Shown here: piece after piece, positions 12,084 through 22,369 of the stretch
Numbering within the stretch: the stretch's first letter is position 1
Layout of the letters: every line of letters begins with the position of its first letter
Assembly: GCA_014904985.1 (NCBI GenBank)
Contig: MU128913.1
Location: 72,283 to 136,282, forward strand
Length of the DNA: 64,000 bases
Source of the DNA: Hydnum rufescens UP504
Lineage: Eukaryota > Basidiomycota > Agaricomycetes > Cantharellales > Hydnaceae
Direction of reading: 5' to 3'
Notes under the pieces: model-generated
Databases searched by the model: none
What the model saw: only the letters and a program-made list of their open reading frames with translations
Told to the model about the DNA's origin: nothing
Program-made: the position numbers and the translations under genes

Positions 12084-13549
12084 TCATTTCGCAGGCATTC
12101 CAGGGTTTGATTTTGTAGCACTTGCCCAGGTGGCTGTGCACATCTGTATTTCGGGTGGGGCCTCGTCTGTATTCACGTAGGGTATCATCCGTGTTCTCAT
12201 TGGATGGGTTGCTGTGTAGGGAGGCACCCTAGAATAATAACCAAACAATGTGTTAGTAAAAAACAAAAAGGAAGCAGCACCAAAAGAGCAGCAGAGGCTG
12301 CTCTTTTGGTGCTGCTGTGTACATGATGATGAATACTCACCTGATAGTACCACACACCCGCTGCAGCAGGCATGTGGTACTACATTCCCTCCATCATTGT
12401 GTAGTGCACAGGTTGCTTGGGGATCAGGGTCTGATGCGGCTGTGCACATCCATACTTCGTGCGGGGCTTCATCGTGTTCCGGTCAGGTGGGTTTTCGTAA
12501 AGGGAGGGTGTCTAATAATGAATAGTAGATTAGTATTAGAAGATGGAGGGACTGCGCCAAAAGAGCTGCTCTTGCTGCTCTTTTGGCGCCATTGTACCTA
12601 TACTTACAGGAGACTCACCTTAGAGTACCACACACCCACTTTGGTGGGTGTGTGGTACCGTGCTTTGCCTCCCATTGCATAAGTTGCAGGGACTTGGGGG
12701 CTTTGTTCTTGGGTTCAGTATTGACCCAGGAGTGTTGGTATCGGGTTGCAGGTGGCTGCGCAGGTCTGTGGTTCATCTTGGACCTTGGTGGTGTTCTCGT
12801 TGTGGGGTTTCATGCATCGAGAGGATACCTAGAATGATGAGAAATATGTTAGTTTAGAAAGAAATAGAAGTAGTGCCCACTGTTGCTCTTTGGGTGCCAT
12901 TGTACATGACAAAGGAAAACTCACCAAGGATTACCACACCTGCCGCAGCGGGTGTGTGGTACAAAATTTCGTTGACAGTCGTGTTTGGGGGCTGGGCACT
13001 CCAGGCTTGGGTGGCTGCACATCGAGTTTTGCATTGGCGGCTGATCCATGTCCTCATTGGGTGGGTTTTCACACAGGAAAGGGACCTTCAACAATGATAA
13101 ATAATACATTAGTCAAAAAAAAGAAAACATAGGGTGCCAAAAGAGCAGCTTTTGCTGCTCTTTTGGCACCAGTGAGATCAGGTGTATGTGATACTACCAT
13201 ACCCACCAAAGCAGGTGTGGTGCTGTACCTGATTCATCGTCGTAGTCACATGGGTTGGGGGCTGTGCATATACGCGGGGTCTTGCATGGACTATGGCCCA
13301 CATTGATTTTTGGGTGGCCATCATGTTGTGTATCGTAATAACTTTAAACCTAGAAAGGAAATAATATTGTTAGTTAAAATGTTAAAGGAGTGCAAAAAGG
13401 GCAGCAAAAGCTGCCCTTTTTTCATGGCTGTATATAGTATGAGAGAACTCACCTATATGACCACACACCCGCTGTGGTGGGTGTGTGGTCCTGTTCTAGT
13501 TCCATGGGGTGTTGTGGGTCAAGTCCTATATATGATCAAGTTAGCTTAG
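12084..13549 (-). mobile_element. Element E2, left arm (minus-strand exon-intron units)
   Basis: Units read leftwards. A palindromes lie near 12350-12380, 12627-12659, 12933-12961, 13195-13222 and 13456-13489. B palindromes lie at 12273-12316, 12554-12589, 13133-13170 and 13391-13422. Minus-strand introns with donor, branch and acceptor signals are 12229-12340, 12512-12618, 12829-12924 and 13350-13452 (112, 107, 96 and 103 nt). Exons share weak similarity to one another but no common reading frame. The left end of E2 has been lost or replaced near 12083. Confidence 0.7.
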
Positions 13550-13569
13550 GTAATCATCAAAACAAACCA

Positions 13570-14202
13570 CTCAATGCCAGGACTTTCCAGGCTCGAAAGA
13601 GCACCTGATTAGGAGTGGTACCAATGTCACATAGATAGATAATAAGTACCTAGAGAGAAAATAAATACTAAATAATCTATATTTGTCCAGTACAAGTGTG
13701 GAAATGTGTGATAGTCAGTTGGATTGCACTAAGGCACCATGTGCAAAGCACAGTTGGGTGACTTCCATACATTATAATTGGCCCAAATTTTAGTATGTTG
13801 GTGGCATGTATGTATATTTCACAGGTGATGAAACAAATTGGACGATCAGGCCAATTTTCAATTTCTCATGCCTTCAATTTCCTATTCAGGAAATTGAAGG
13901 TGCAAGAAATTGAAAATTGGCCTGATCATCCAATTTGTTTCATTGCCCATGAAATATACATACATGCTGCCAACATACTAAGATTTGGGCCAATTATAAT
14001 GTATGGAAGTCACCCAACTGTGCTTTGCACATGGTGCCTTAGTGTAATCCAACTGACTATCACACATTTCCACACTTGTACTGGACAAATATAGATTATT
14101 TAGTATTTATTTTCTCTCTAGGTACTTATTATCTATCTATGTGATGTTGGTACTGCCCCTAATCAGGCGCTCTTTCGAGCCTGGAAAGTCCCGGCATTGA
14201 GT
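13570..14202. repeat. E2 central foldback of about 630 bp
   Basis: This is an almost uninterrupted palindrome. The outer ends are CAATGCCAGGACTTTCC and its complement, and the centre is near 13885 (CAATTTCC..GGAAATTG). It divides minus-strand units on the left from plus-strand units on the right. No open frame of substance is seen. It could act as a divergent promoter region or simply as a snapback structure; neither is shown. Confidence 0.8.
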
Positions 14203-16440
14203 AGCATCTCAACATCGAGGTGCCCAAAGCAAGCACAACATGGTGCCACACCCCCGCTGAGGTGGGTGTGTGGCACTATTAGGTGAGCCTCTTTTCCGGG
14301 GTGTGGCATGATGCCAAAAGAGCAGCACTAGCTGCTCTTTTGGCATTGCTTCAATTCCTTTTTTTTACTAATATACTTGTTATTCTAGCTGCTCTTTCCC
14401 TCTATGAAACCCCACCCAAAGAATGCCCAGACAAGCCCTACAGCAAAATATGGGAGCATGCACAGCCACAAGATCAGTCAAGTATCCACAATGGATACAA
14501 CAACGGTGCCACACACCCACCAAAGCGGGTGTGTGGCACTGTTAGGTGAGTTTATTTCATTACACGGTGTATCATGATGCCAAAAGAGCAGCACCAGCTG
14601 CTCTTTTGGCATTGCTTGTATTATATTTTCTTACTAACATATTCACTATTCTAGGTTCTTCCTCTCTCCCTTGAAAGCCATGCCCAATCAATCAGAGACG
14701 CGGCCTGTGGCAAAATACAGAGCGCGCAGCCACTCAGATCCCAACCCCCAAGCCCCGAGAACTTAATATGAATACAATGACAAATCAGATACAGCACCAC
14801 ACACCTGCTTCAGTGGGTGTGTGGTGACATCAGGTACATCTAATCCCACCTGTGCCAAAGGAGCAGCAGAAGCTGCTCTTTTGGCACCCCTCTATTTTCT
14901 TTTTTTACTAATGTATTATTTACCATTGTTCTAGATCCCTTCCCTAAGCAAAAACCTGCCCAATGAGGACACAGACCAGCCCCCAACACAATATTCAATG
15001 CGCAGCTGCCCAAGCCCGGAGTGCCTGGCTCCTGAACACAACGATCGACCTAATCTCATACCACACACCCGCTGTGGGTGTGGTACTAGTTGTAAGTTTC
15101 TCTGACAACAGGGCCCAAAGAGCAGCAGTAGCTGCTCTTTGGGCACTACTTCTATTTTTTTTTAAACTAATGTATTCTTCCTAGGTGTCTTCTCAATACA
15201 CAAAACCCCCCCGACAAGAACAGAGTCAAGGTCCAAGACAAAACACAGACCGGCGCAGCCACCTGCAACTCGATATGAACACCCCTGTCATGCACAGCTG
15301 AAGACTGTGCCTAATGGCCCAGCCCCTGAACACCAAGACCACCCAACCTCAAGATATCTGCCACCTATATGACAATGCAATAGATATGGTGCCACACCTG
15401 CTCTGGCGGGTGTGGGTAATATGAGGTGAGCCATTTGATTATGGGGAGTACGATGACGCCAAAAGAGCAGCACCAGCTGCTCTTTTGGTGTTGCCTTTGG
15501 TTTTGTTTTCCCCACTAACATATTACTATTCTAGGTGCCTCCACTGCAAGATGCCCCCCAAATACACCAGCCTTGAACCTGCGAGGCCACCCAGACCCCA
15601 TGTCAGAGCTCAGCCCCCTGACCCATGAAACAAATCCAGGACCACACCCACTGCGGTGGGTGTGGTGTTTTGCGTGAGTTCTCATGATAGCATATATGGT
15701 GCCAAAGAGCAGCAGCAGCAGCTCCTTGGCCCTGCTTTCATTTTTTCATTTGTTTTGCTTTACTAACGTATTATCTCCTCTCCCTGCACAAAGCCCTGTA
15801 CGATGAGAATACAGCCAAGGCGCAATACAAAATCTGGACATGCGCAGCCACCAATGATGCAATCTGAGAGTCCAACCCCTGACACCTCCGGCATACATGA
15901 ACACCATGGATAAAATATGGCATCACACACCCACTGCAGTGGGTGTGGTAATACCTGGTCAGTTTCTCACTGCACCATCTACAGCAGCACCCAAAGAGCA
16001 GCAGTAGCTGCTCTTTGGGTGCTGCTTCTGTTTTTTTTTAAACTAATGTATTATTCATTATTCTAGGTGTCCTCTTGATATGAAACCCCACCTGGCAAGA
16101 ACACAGCCAAAGTCCAAGACAAAGCACAGATGTGTGCAGCCACCCACATCCACATCCCCATCAAAACCTGTGCAAACACCACCTGACAACCCCAAAGCCC
16201 TAATGCCCAGCCGGTGCACAACAAAGGAGGAAGCCATGGTGCCACACACCCACTGTGGTGGGTGTGTGGTAATATCTTGTAAGTTTCTCATTATAAGATG
16301 TACAACCATGCCAGGAGAGCAGCAACTGCTGCTCTTCTGGCACTGCTTCTGTTTTTTTATTAACTAATGTATTATTCATCATTGTCCCTGCGCTATGACC
16401 TAGGCCTAAGACAAAATCTGGACACGCGCAGCCACCAATG
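14203..16440 (+). mobile_element. Element E2, right arm (plus-strand exon-intron units)
   Basis: There are eight successive units. A palindromes lie near 14242, 14506, 14792, 15058, 15388, 15639, 15921 and 16238. B palindromes lie near 14310, 14577, 14852, 15112, 15453, 15698 (poor), 15982 and 16305. Introns are 14283-14388, 14546-14654, 14834-14934, 15092-15184, 15426-15534 and 15958-16066, nearly all with TACTAAY-like branch motifs and CTAG acceptors. The last two B-bearing introns lack a clear acceptor or are decayed. Exons carry no shared open frame. The arm ends in AT-rich subterminal sequence (16500-16545) cut by an LTR. Confidence 0.75.
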
Positions 16441-16553
16441 ACTCCAGCCCCTGATCATCTGCAATCTATGTGATGGGGGCAAAAGGGGCAAAGCATAGTA
16501 GACTACTGTATATAATAATAGTAATAATCATAATAAGTAAATAATCTGATGAG

Positions 16554-17348
16554 TGTCAGAGACAAGTATGAGTACATGATTTCCAAATTAGGAAATCCTG
16601 ATGTCTGAGGCTGAATGGGCAACCACGGCAGCCTGTTTCGGGTTCAATTTTAGCAACTGCCCAGTGATGCAGTGGTCTGGAGGCATTTTTGTTATTATAT
16701 AATCCAGGCTTTGGCCGGTCCTAGTGACATTGCCCAATGTGGCAGCCAAGACCACTATAGATAGACCTTAAAAGTAGCCTGGATATAGGAGCTGTGATAG
16801 CTTAGTTGGTAACTCACTCAGTGCTATGTTATCTTGAGGTCCAGTGTTCAATTTTCAGTGTGTGCTGTTCTTTTGAATACTTGCAACTCAGCATTTAGCA
16901 GAGCTGCCTGTGAGTTACAGGCAGTGATATATTATCAACTTACTGCTATGATGTGAGAATTTCTTTGGCAACTTGCCATGGATGATATATCCTTAGTAAC
17001 TGACTCTAGTGACACAGCTGTGTCAGCTTAGTGAGGCTTAGTGATGGTGGCTGTGGAGGCTGACTGATGGGCTGTGGAGCCAGGCACTCTAGGAGGATCT
17101 GGAAGGTTATGGAAGCTGGCAGAAGGCTCTGGAAGGCTGGAGGCTGTGTGCAGGAAATAGTATTTATAGCCCTTCACAGTTGGGGGATCACCAGTTTTGA
17201 TCTCTCAGGATTCCCACTGCGATAGGTGCGAGACTTGTGTGTCCCTTGTTGTGTGGTGTATACTCAGGATTCCCACTGTGATAGTGTGTGGTTAATTAAT
17301 CTCTTTCCTCTTTCTGTTTGTGGCTTCGACAGCAGTGTCGCCCTGACA
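16554..17348. mobile_element. Solo LTR, TGTCAGAG...CCCTGACA
   Basis: The ends match the Gypsy LTRs at 25189 and 44419 (TGTCAGAG at one end, CCCTGACA at the other), but the interior differs. The length is about 795 bp. A TATA-like TATTTATAGCC is near 17160 and CAGGATTCCCACTG repeats follow, like the CTCAGGATTTCTGC repeats of the Gypsy LTR. The flanks (ATGAG before, GGGCA after) do not form a target duplication. The left flank is E2 subterminal and the right flank is E5 exon sequence, so recombination between two insertions is likely. Confidence 0.65.
16787..16865 (+). repeat. tRNA-like segment with A-box and B-box (possible SINE relic)
   Basis: The segment contains TAGCTTAGTTGG, an excellent A-box match, and about 45 bases later GTGTTCAATTTTC, a B-box-like match. 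The overall length is tRNA-like. It lacks a good acceptor stem, so a functional tRNA is unlikely. It probably derives from a tRNA-based SINE sitting inside the LTR. Confidence 0.45.
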
Positions 17349-18497
17349 GGGCATGGGTCTTGATTGGGTGTTGGTCGGAGTTCAGATGAAAATCTAGGAT
17401 CATAAATAATATGTTAGTAAAAAGGGGAGGGGAAAGAAAGCCACGCAAAAGGAGCAGTGTATGCTGCTCCTTTGCATGATTGTACTTAGCTTAAAATTAC
17501 CACACCTGCTGAAGTGGGTGTAGTTCATCTGTCGTTGTTGGCAGGTTTTGTTTGGCATTTGTTGGTTTGGCAGGTCGCGTCTGTGGCTTTCATTTCATTT
17601 GGTGGGTACATCATTATTTCAGGGGGAGGGAGTGGGGCAGGGGGCTTTGTTTGGCAGGTCTTCATTTTGCTGTTAGTTGATAACCTATAATAGATGTATT
17701 AGTTCAGTAAATTAAAACCAGCACAAAAAGAGCAGCATTTGCTCTTTTTGCACTGATGGGGGTGCACTTGCCTTATATTGAACCACACACCTGCCACAGT
17801 GGGTGTGTGGTTCATGTGGCCACTTGGGTGCATGGCCACCTCTCATGCTTTCTGTTGGTGTCATTGTGTTGGGCATTGTCTCATTGGGTATGGTGTTGCT
17901 GGGCATGTGCTGTCATGGGTTTGGCGTGGTGGGGTTTGGCGTGGTGGGGTTTGGTGTGGTGGGGTTGCGTGGTGGGTTGGCGTGGTGGGGTTTGGCGTGG
18001 TGGGTTTGGCGTGGTGGGGTTTGGCGTGGTGGGTTTGGCATGGTGGGGTTTGGCGTGGTGGGGTTTGGCATGGTGGGTTTGGCGTGGTGGGTTTGGCATG
18101 GTGGGGTTGGCTGGGTGTCATTTGGCTGGGTTTTGTTAGTTGGGTTTTGTTTGGCACGGTTTTGTTTGGTGTGGTTTTGTTGGGTGTGCCTTCATTTGGC
18201 GCATTTGGGGTTCGCATGTTGTCGCTGGGGTCCTGACTGATTGGGCCTCATGGTTGGGGGGTTCTCATTTGATGCCATACTATGACCTAGAATAAAAGTT
18301 GGTCAGTAAAGAATTCAAAGTAGTGCAAAAAGAGCAGCTTTTGCTGCTCTTTTTGTGCATTGTATCTACTAGCATAAAAATAAATAAAACTCACCTTTTG
18401 ACCACACAACCCGCAGCAGTGGGTGTGTGGTTGTTGGTGTCTGCCTTTCTAGGTGGTTGCCTCTTTGGTTCGGTGGGTGTATGTGGTCAAGGGAGAG
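17349..18497 (-). mobile_element. Element E5, left arm (minus-strand units)
   Basis: A palindromes lie near 17497-17520, 17779-17812 and 18399-18432, and B palindromes near 17443-17477, 17722-17754 and 18324-18358. Minus-strand donors (CTCAC or TTACC as seen on plus) follow each A, and CTATAAT- or CTAGAATA-type acceptors precede each exon. One exon is expanded by the GT-rich minisatellite at 17927-18110. The outer end is truncated at the solo LTR. Confidence 0.65.
17927..18110. repeat. G/T-rich minisatellite, units of about 15 bp
   Basis: About a dozen copies of TTTGGCGTGGTGGGG with small variations fall within an E5 exon-like segment. They create long but meaningless open frames on both strands. 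Scattered TTTGGCGTG-like words occur in exon-like parts of E3 and E4 too, so the repeat probably grew from exon sequence. Confidence 0.8.
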
Positions 18498-18921
18498 CAC
18501 AACTCAACACCGGCAATTGCCGGAATTCAAAAGGCACCCAAGTGCTGGCACAGCAAGCAGGATATGGATGAATAATAAGGAGACAAATGAGCGATAGATG
18601 TTAGATAATAAATATTCTGTGCCAAAAATGATAGAGAACAATAATAATAAGGCAGACTTCCATGAGGCACTATATGCCCACATTGCAAAGCAGATTGGAT
18701 CATTTCTGTGGGCCAGAATTGATCCAACCTGCTTTGCAATGTGGGCATATAGTGCCTCATAGAAGTCTGCCTTATTATTATTGTTCTCTATCATTTTTGG
18801 CACAGAATATTTATTATCTAACATCTATCACTCATTTGTCTCCTTATTATTCATCCATATCCTGCTTGCTGTGCCAGCACTTGGGCACCTTTTGAATTCC
18901 GGCAATTGCCGGTGTTGAGTT
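18498..18921. repeat. E5 central foldback
   Basis: This palindrome has outer ends CTCAACACCGGCAATTGCCGG and its complement and a short loop near 18700-18712. The pairing continues outward through about 18315-18497 and 18922-19115, so the mirrored first exons, A and B motifs also pair. It marks the switch from minus- to plus-strand units. Confidence 0.8.
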
Positions 18922-20280
18922 GTGCTCTCCCTTGACCACATACACCCACCGAACCGAAGAGGCAACCACCTAGAAAGGCAGACACCAACGACCACACACC
19001 TGCCACTGTGGGTTGTGTGGTCAAAAGGTGAGTTTTATTTTTATTTTTATGCTAGTAGATACAATGGTGCAAAAAGAGCAGCAAAAGCCACTCTTTTTGC
19101 ACAGGTTTTAAATTTTTTACTAATACTTTGATTTACTATTCTAGGTCAAGCTGTCCCACCCATGAATGACAACCATGTGAATGGAAACACACGAATGAGT
19201 GAACAAGCAAGCGAACGAATGAACAACAACAACACCCACAGGAAGCCAAGATGAAGAGCATGAAACAGAGAGCCACACACCTGCTGAGGTGGGTGTGTGG
19301 CCATATAAGGTATGTATTATGTTTTACTGGTTTCAGATGTGCAAAAAGAGCAGCAGCTGCTGCTCTTTTGTGCGACCTTTGATTTCAACTAACATATCCT
19401 ATTCTAGGTCAATGTATCCCACCCAATGCATGAAATCACGCATCCACAAACCTAAACCCGTGGGCCTGCCAAGATCCCATGAAACCCCGCACCCCATTAT
19501 GCATGAATGCAGCAATGAATGAAGGACAATGCACACCTGAAGCCACAGGGGAAATGAGGGAGCCACACACCTGCGCAGCGGGTGTGTGGCCACATAAAGT
19601 ATGTATTTTTCCAGTAGCTACAAATGCGCAAAAAGAGCAGCAGTTGCTGCTCTTTTTGCATGAGTTTTTAAACGAACTTATCTTTTATTTTAGGCCAAGA
19701 TGCCCCACCCCAATGTGTGAACCACACAACCATGAGCCCAAACCCTGCATACAAACACATACCGCCATGAGAATGAAAATGGGTGAAGGACTGAGGACAT
19801 GCACACGAAGCCACAGAGGAAATAAAGAGCCACACACCTGCTACTGTGGGGTGGTAATCTTTAAAGTAAGTATACTATTTACATGTCCGACCATGCAAAA
19901 GGAGCAGCATAGCTGCTCCTTTTGCATTGGTTTTCTTTTATTTTTATTTTTACTAAGGTAGCACTTTATTTAATGTAGGTGCCCACTACCTGCACCATCC
20001 CCAAAACACGTGACCCTGAACGAAGCAACCCATGACCCCACTGACTGAATACCTGCAAGAATGGGTGTGTGGCCCCCAGATGAAATGTGCAGATAAAACA
20101 AAGTGTGGCCACCAGGTGGGGTGTGGCCCTGCTTGGTGCAACCCCCCCCCCTTGTGGGTGGGGGGATAATATGTATATAATATAATATTAATAATTATTG
20201 ATGAGAATAAACAATACAGTAATAAGTAAATATTGTAGCTGCCAATAAGCCCGTATGGCCTGTTGACCCACTTGGGGGCA
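18922..20280 (+). mobile_element. Element E5, right arm (plus-strand units) and subterminal region
   Basis: A palindromes lie near 18990, 19270, 19560 and 19829 and B palindromes near 19067, 19338, 19628 and 19892. Introns are 19028-19144, 19310-19407, 19599-19693 and 19866-19978 (117, 98, 95 and 113 nt) with GTGAGT, GTATGT, GTATGT and GTAAGT donors. After 20150 the AT-rich subterminal strip (GGGGGATAATATGTATATAATA) leads to the family block ATAAGCCCGTATGGCCTG at about 20248. There the element is broken by LTR-like sequence. Confidence 0.7.
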
Positions 20281-20512
20281 TTCCCAGGCTTGCTGGGACC
20301 TATCCTGATACCCCCAGCCAAATATGAGTTTGATATCAAAATGCCTATGGGCATTTTATGGATAAAGGGGGTTGGTTGAATAAAGGAAGGATGTATATAA
20401 ATAGGAATTGCTGAAAGAAGAAGGCACAATGGTGGCAAGGGTGAAGTCATGTGAATGGCGCAATTGCTTGTTATTTGTACATAAGTGAGGTTACGAGTAG
20501 CAACTCGTAACA
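20281..20512 (+). mobile_element. LTR fragment ending ...CTCGTAACA at an assembly gap
   Basis: Positions 20330-20512 match the LTR-like segment at 10150-10342, including the TATA-like box and the palindromic terminus GAGTAGCAACTC before GTAACA. The gap begins directly after the terminus, so the internal region cannot be assessed. Confidence 0.5.
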
Positions 20513-20537
20513 NNNNNNNNNNNNNNNNNNNNNNNNN
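20513..20537. other. Assembly gap (25 N)
   Basis: This is a run of N. Its real length is unknown. Confidence 0.99.
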
Positions 20538-20691
20538 CAGGACTTTACGATTGCCTAAGTCACCCTCTTGAAATTATTTGATATCAAAGGATTTGATGGC
20601 CTCTTTAGGGGCTTTTTGATTTGGATGGCCAAGTTTTGACATACCTATTAAGGCCCCTAGTCAACCCGGAGGCCCCTTTACTGAGCAACAA

Positions 20692-22170
20692 ATTGCTGAG
20701 ATTAGGGAGATAGTTGATGCTATGAATCAACAGCTAGAGCAAAAGGCCAAGGAATGGGAGCGACCTCTGGAGTCAGTGATGCAGATTGGCAACCTTGGCA
20801 TCAATACCAGAGAACAACAAAGTGGAGGGAATCCGTGGAATGCATTTCATCACTCATATGAGAAGGATTCTGACCCAGATCAGCCTCATCATGAGTATGT
20901 GGAGAAGGTTATACAGCCTGCATACCATTTGCTCATTCTTGAACATGGTGGTGAAGACTCTGCTGAGTGGAAGAAGAAGGCCAAAGAACTTGTGGAACAA
21001 CACAATGCTTCAAAGGCTGCCCAGGCCACTGCGATCACACTATCTCCTGCCACTATGGTAAAGTCATCAAGCAAACAACAAAACGTTGGACTGATGATTT
21101 GAAATGGATGGCTACTATGAACATCCATGGGTTCTGTGCATTGTTTAGCAGCATTCCTGATGAGGCAGCATCCAAACACAATGCTGTGTTTGCTGGGACA
21201 CCGGTGATGAAAGCATGGCTGGCATGAATCATTTCCCAAGGACAGCATGTTGCTGAAGATGATTCATTCTCACATCCTAGTCTATCAGGGGGAGCAGCGG
21301 CTGCAAAGGGATGTGAGGCAGAAGGTCCCAAAACTATGCACATGATGCGGAAGGAGATTTCAGAAGAGCTCCAAAATCTTCTGAAGCCATTTGTTGGCCA
21401 TGTCCCTAGGGTGCCATGGGCAACTCTACCCAGATTCCTTGCCAACAATCATCTGAAGATGGAGAATTGGGTCACAGAGTTGGACTTTCTGAATCTAATG
21501 TCACTTGATGTATCAGTGGTCTGAACGGATAGTTGGAAGAAACTGTGGCGGCATTTTTTGAACGAAGGATGATTCGCAGTGGTTCAAATTCTACAGTTGG
21601 TGGATGACACGAGATTGCCAGATGACACTGCTATTGTTGTGGATCGATATAATGCAATACTTGTTACTGCTGGGCAAGCATATGAATCTGAGGGCTCGGG
21701 TGGACCAGAAAGTCATAATGGTGTGAATGGGGTGGGTTCTTCAGCCACTGAAAATGCTCCCCCCCAGAACCCAACAACCCACAGTCAAATTCAGTTGCCA
21801 CGGGCTCATCTAGATCCCAAAAGCGAAGGTCTGATACGAGTGGGGACCAGTCCAGAAGAAGAAATGGGTTCATGGTGGCAGGAAGAAGGGTGCTAGGGAC
21901 GTGATATCCAGCGAGTTCATAGTGGAGTCAGATGAAGAGCCTGAAGAGCAGGGGGCATCTACGTTTGATGCATCACTTGGTGGTATTTCTGGCAGTGCCT
22001 CAGGACCCGACCCATTCGCTGTGCCAGTTAACTGGGAAAATGGGCTGAACACTGGAGTGTACAACCCTGTGGTGCCAAATGATGTCCCTCCTAGCGACTT
22101 TGATGCATTGCTTGCACAATATCCTGATTTGGGCCTTGGATTGAATGTGTTTGCTGGATCCTCCTTATTT
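20692..22170 (+). pseudogene. Decayed fungal 'NPWNAF'-type (HMG-box-like) protein gene
   Basis: Coding-like blocks at 20722-21102, 20967-21227 and 21336-21524, then 21579-21896 and 21901-22173, lie in changing frames. The first has NPWNAFHH (residues about 36-43) and, in the remainder, Lys/Glu-rich helical sequence with repeated 'AEWKKKAKEL'-like spacing. That resembles basidiomycete proteins with an N-A-W-N-A-F motif and an HMG-like helical fold. This comparison is from memory and is loose. The tail is acidic and Pro-rich. Frame breaks and stops show it is not intact. It follows LTR-like sequence and lies head-to-head with a retroelement Gag, which suggests repeat-borne spread. Confidence 0.4.
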
Positions 22171-22369
22171 TGAGCTCTTTTGTCATCCTGTTGGATTCAT
22201 GTCCTTGTCAATCTTGTAGTTTCTTGTCTCTTGAATAGATAATAGATGTACATTGATTAATTTAACTTGGAAGCTCATTGATACATTGATCTATGTAGTC
22301 TAAGTCCCCATGTTGATATTATTTGAGATCAAAAGACCATGTCTGTCGCCTGAGGTCATGGCATTGAAA

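Noticed and set aside
12084..16440. CRISPR-like spacing of short palindromic repeats
   Set aside because: Spacing is about 200-300 bp, there are two alternating palindromes and spacers share similarity. The genome is eukaryotic and no cas genes are present.
14203..16440. Array exons as a spliced protein-coding gene
   Set aside because: Exon lengths are not multiples of three, no frame stays open over successive exons, and sequence similarity is nucleotide-level only.
16787..16865. A functional tRNA gene
   Set aside because: A- and B-box matches are present, but no credible acceptor or anticodon stem can be drawn.
17756..18240. Overlapping open frames rich in Gly/Val/Trp or Pro/Thr/His
   Set aside because: They are produced by the 15-bp G/T-rich minisatellite read in several frames.
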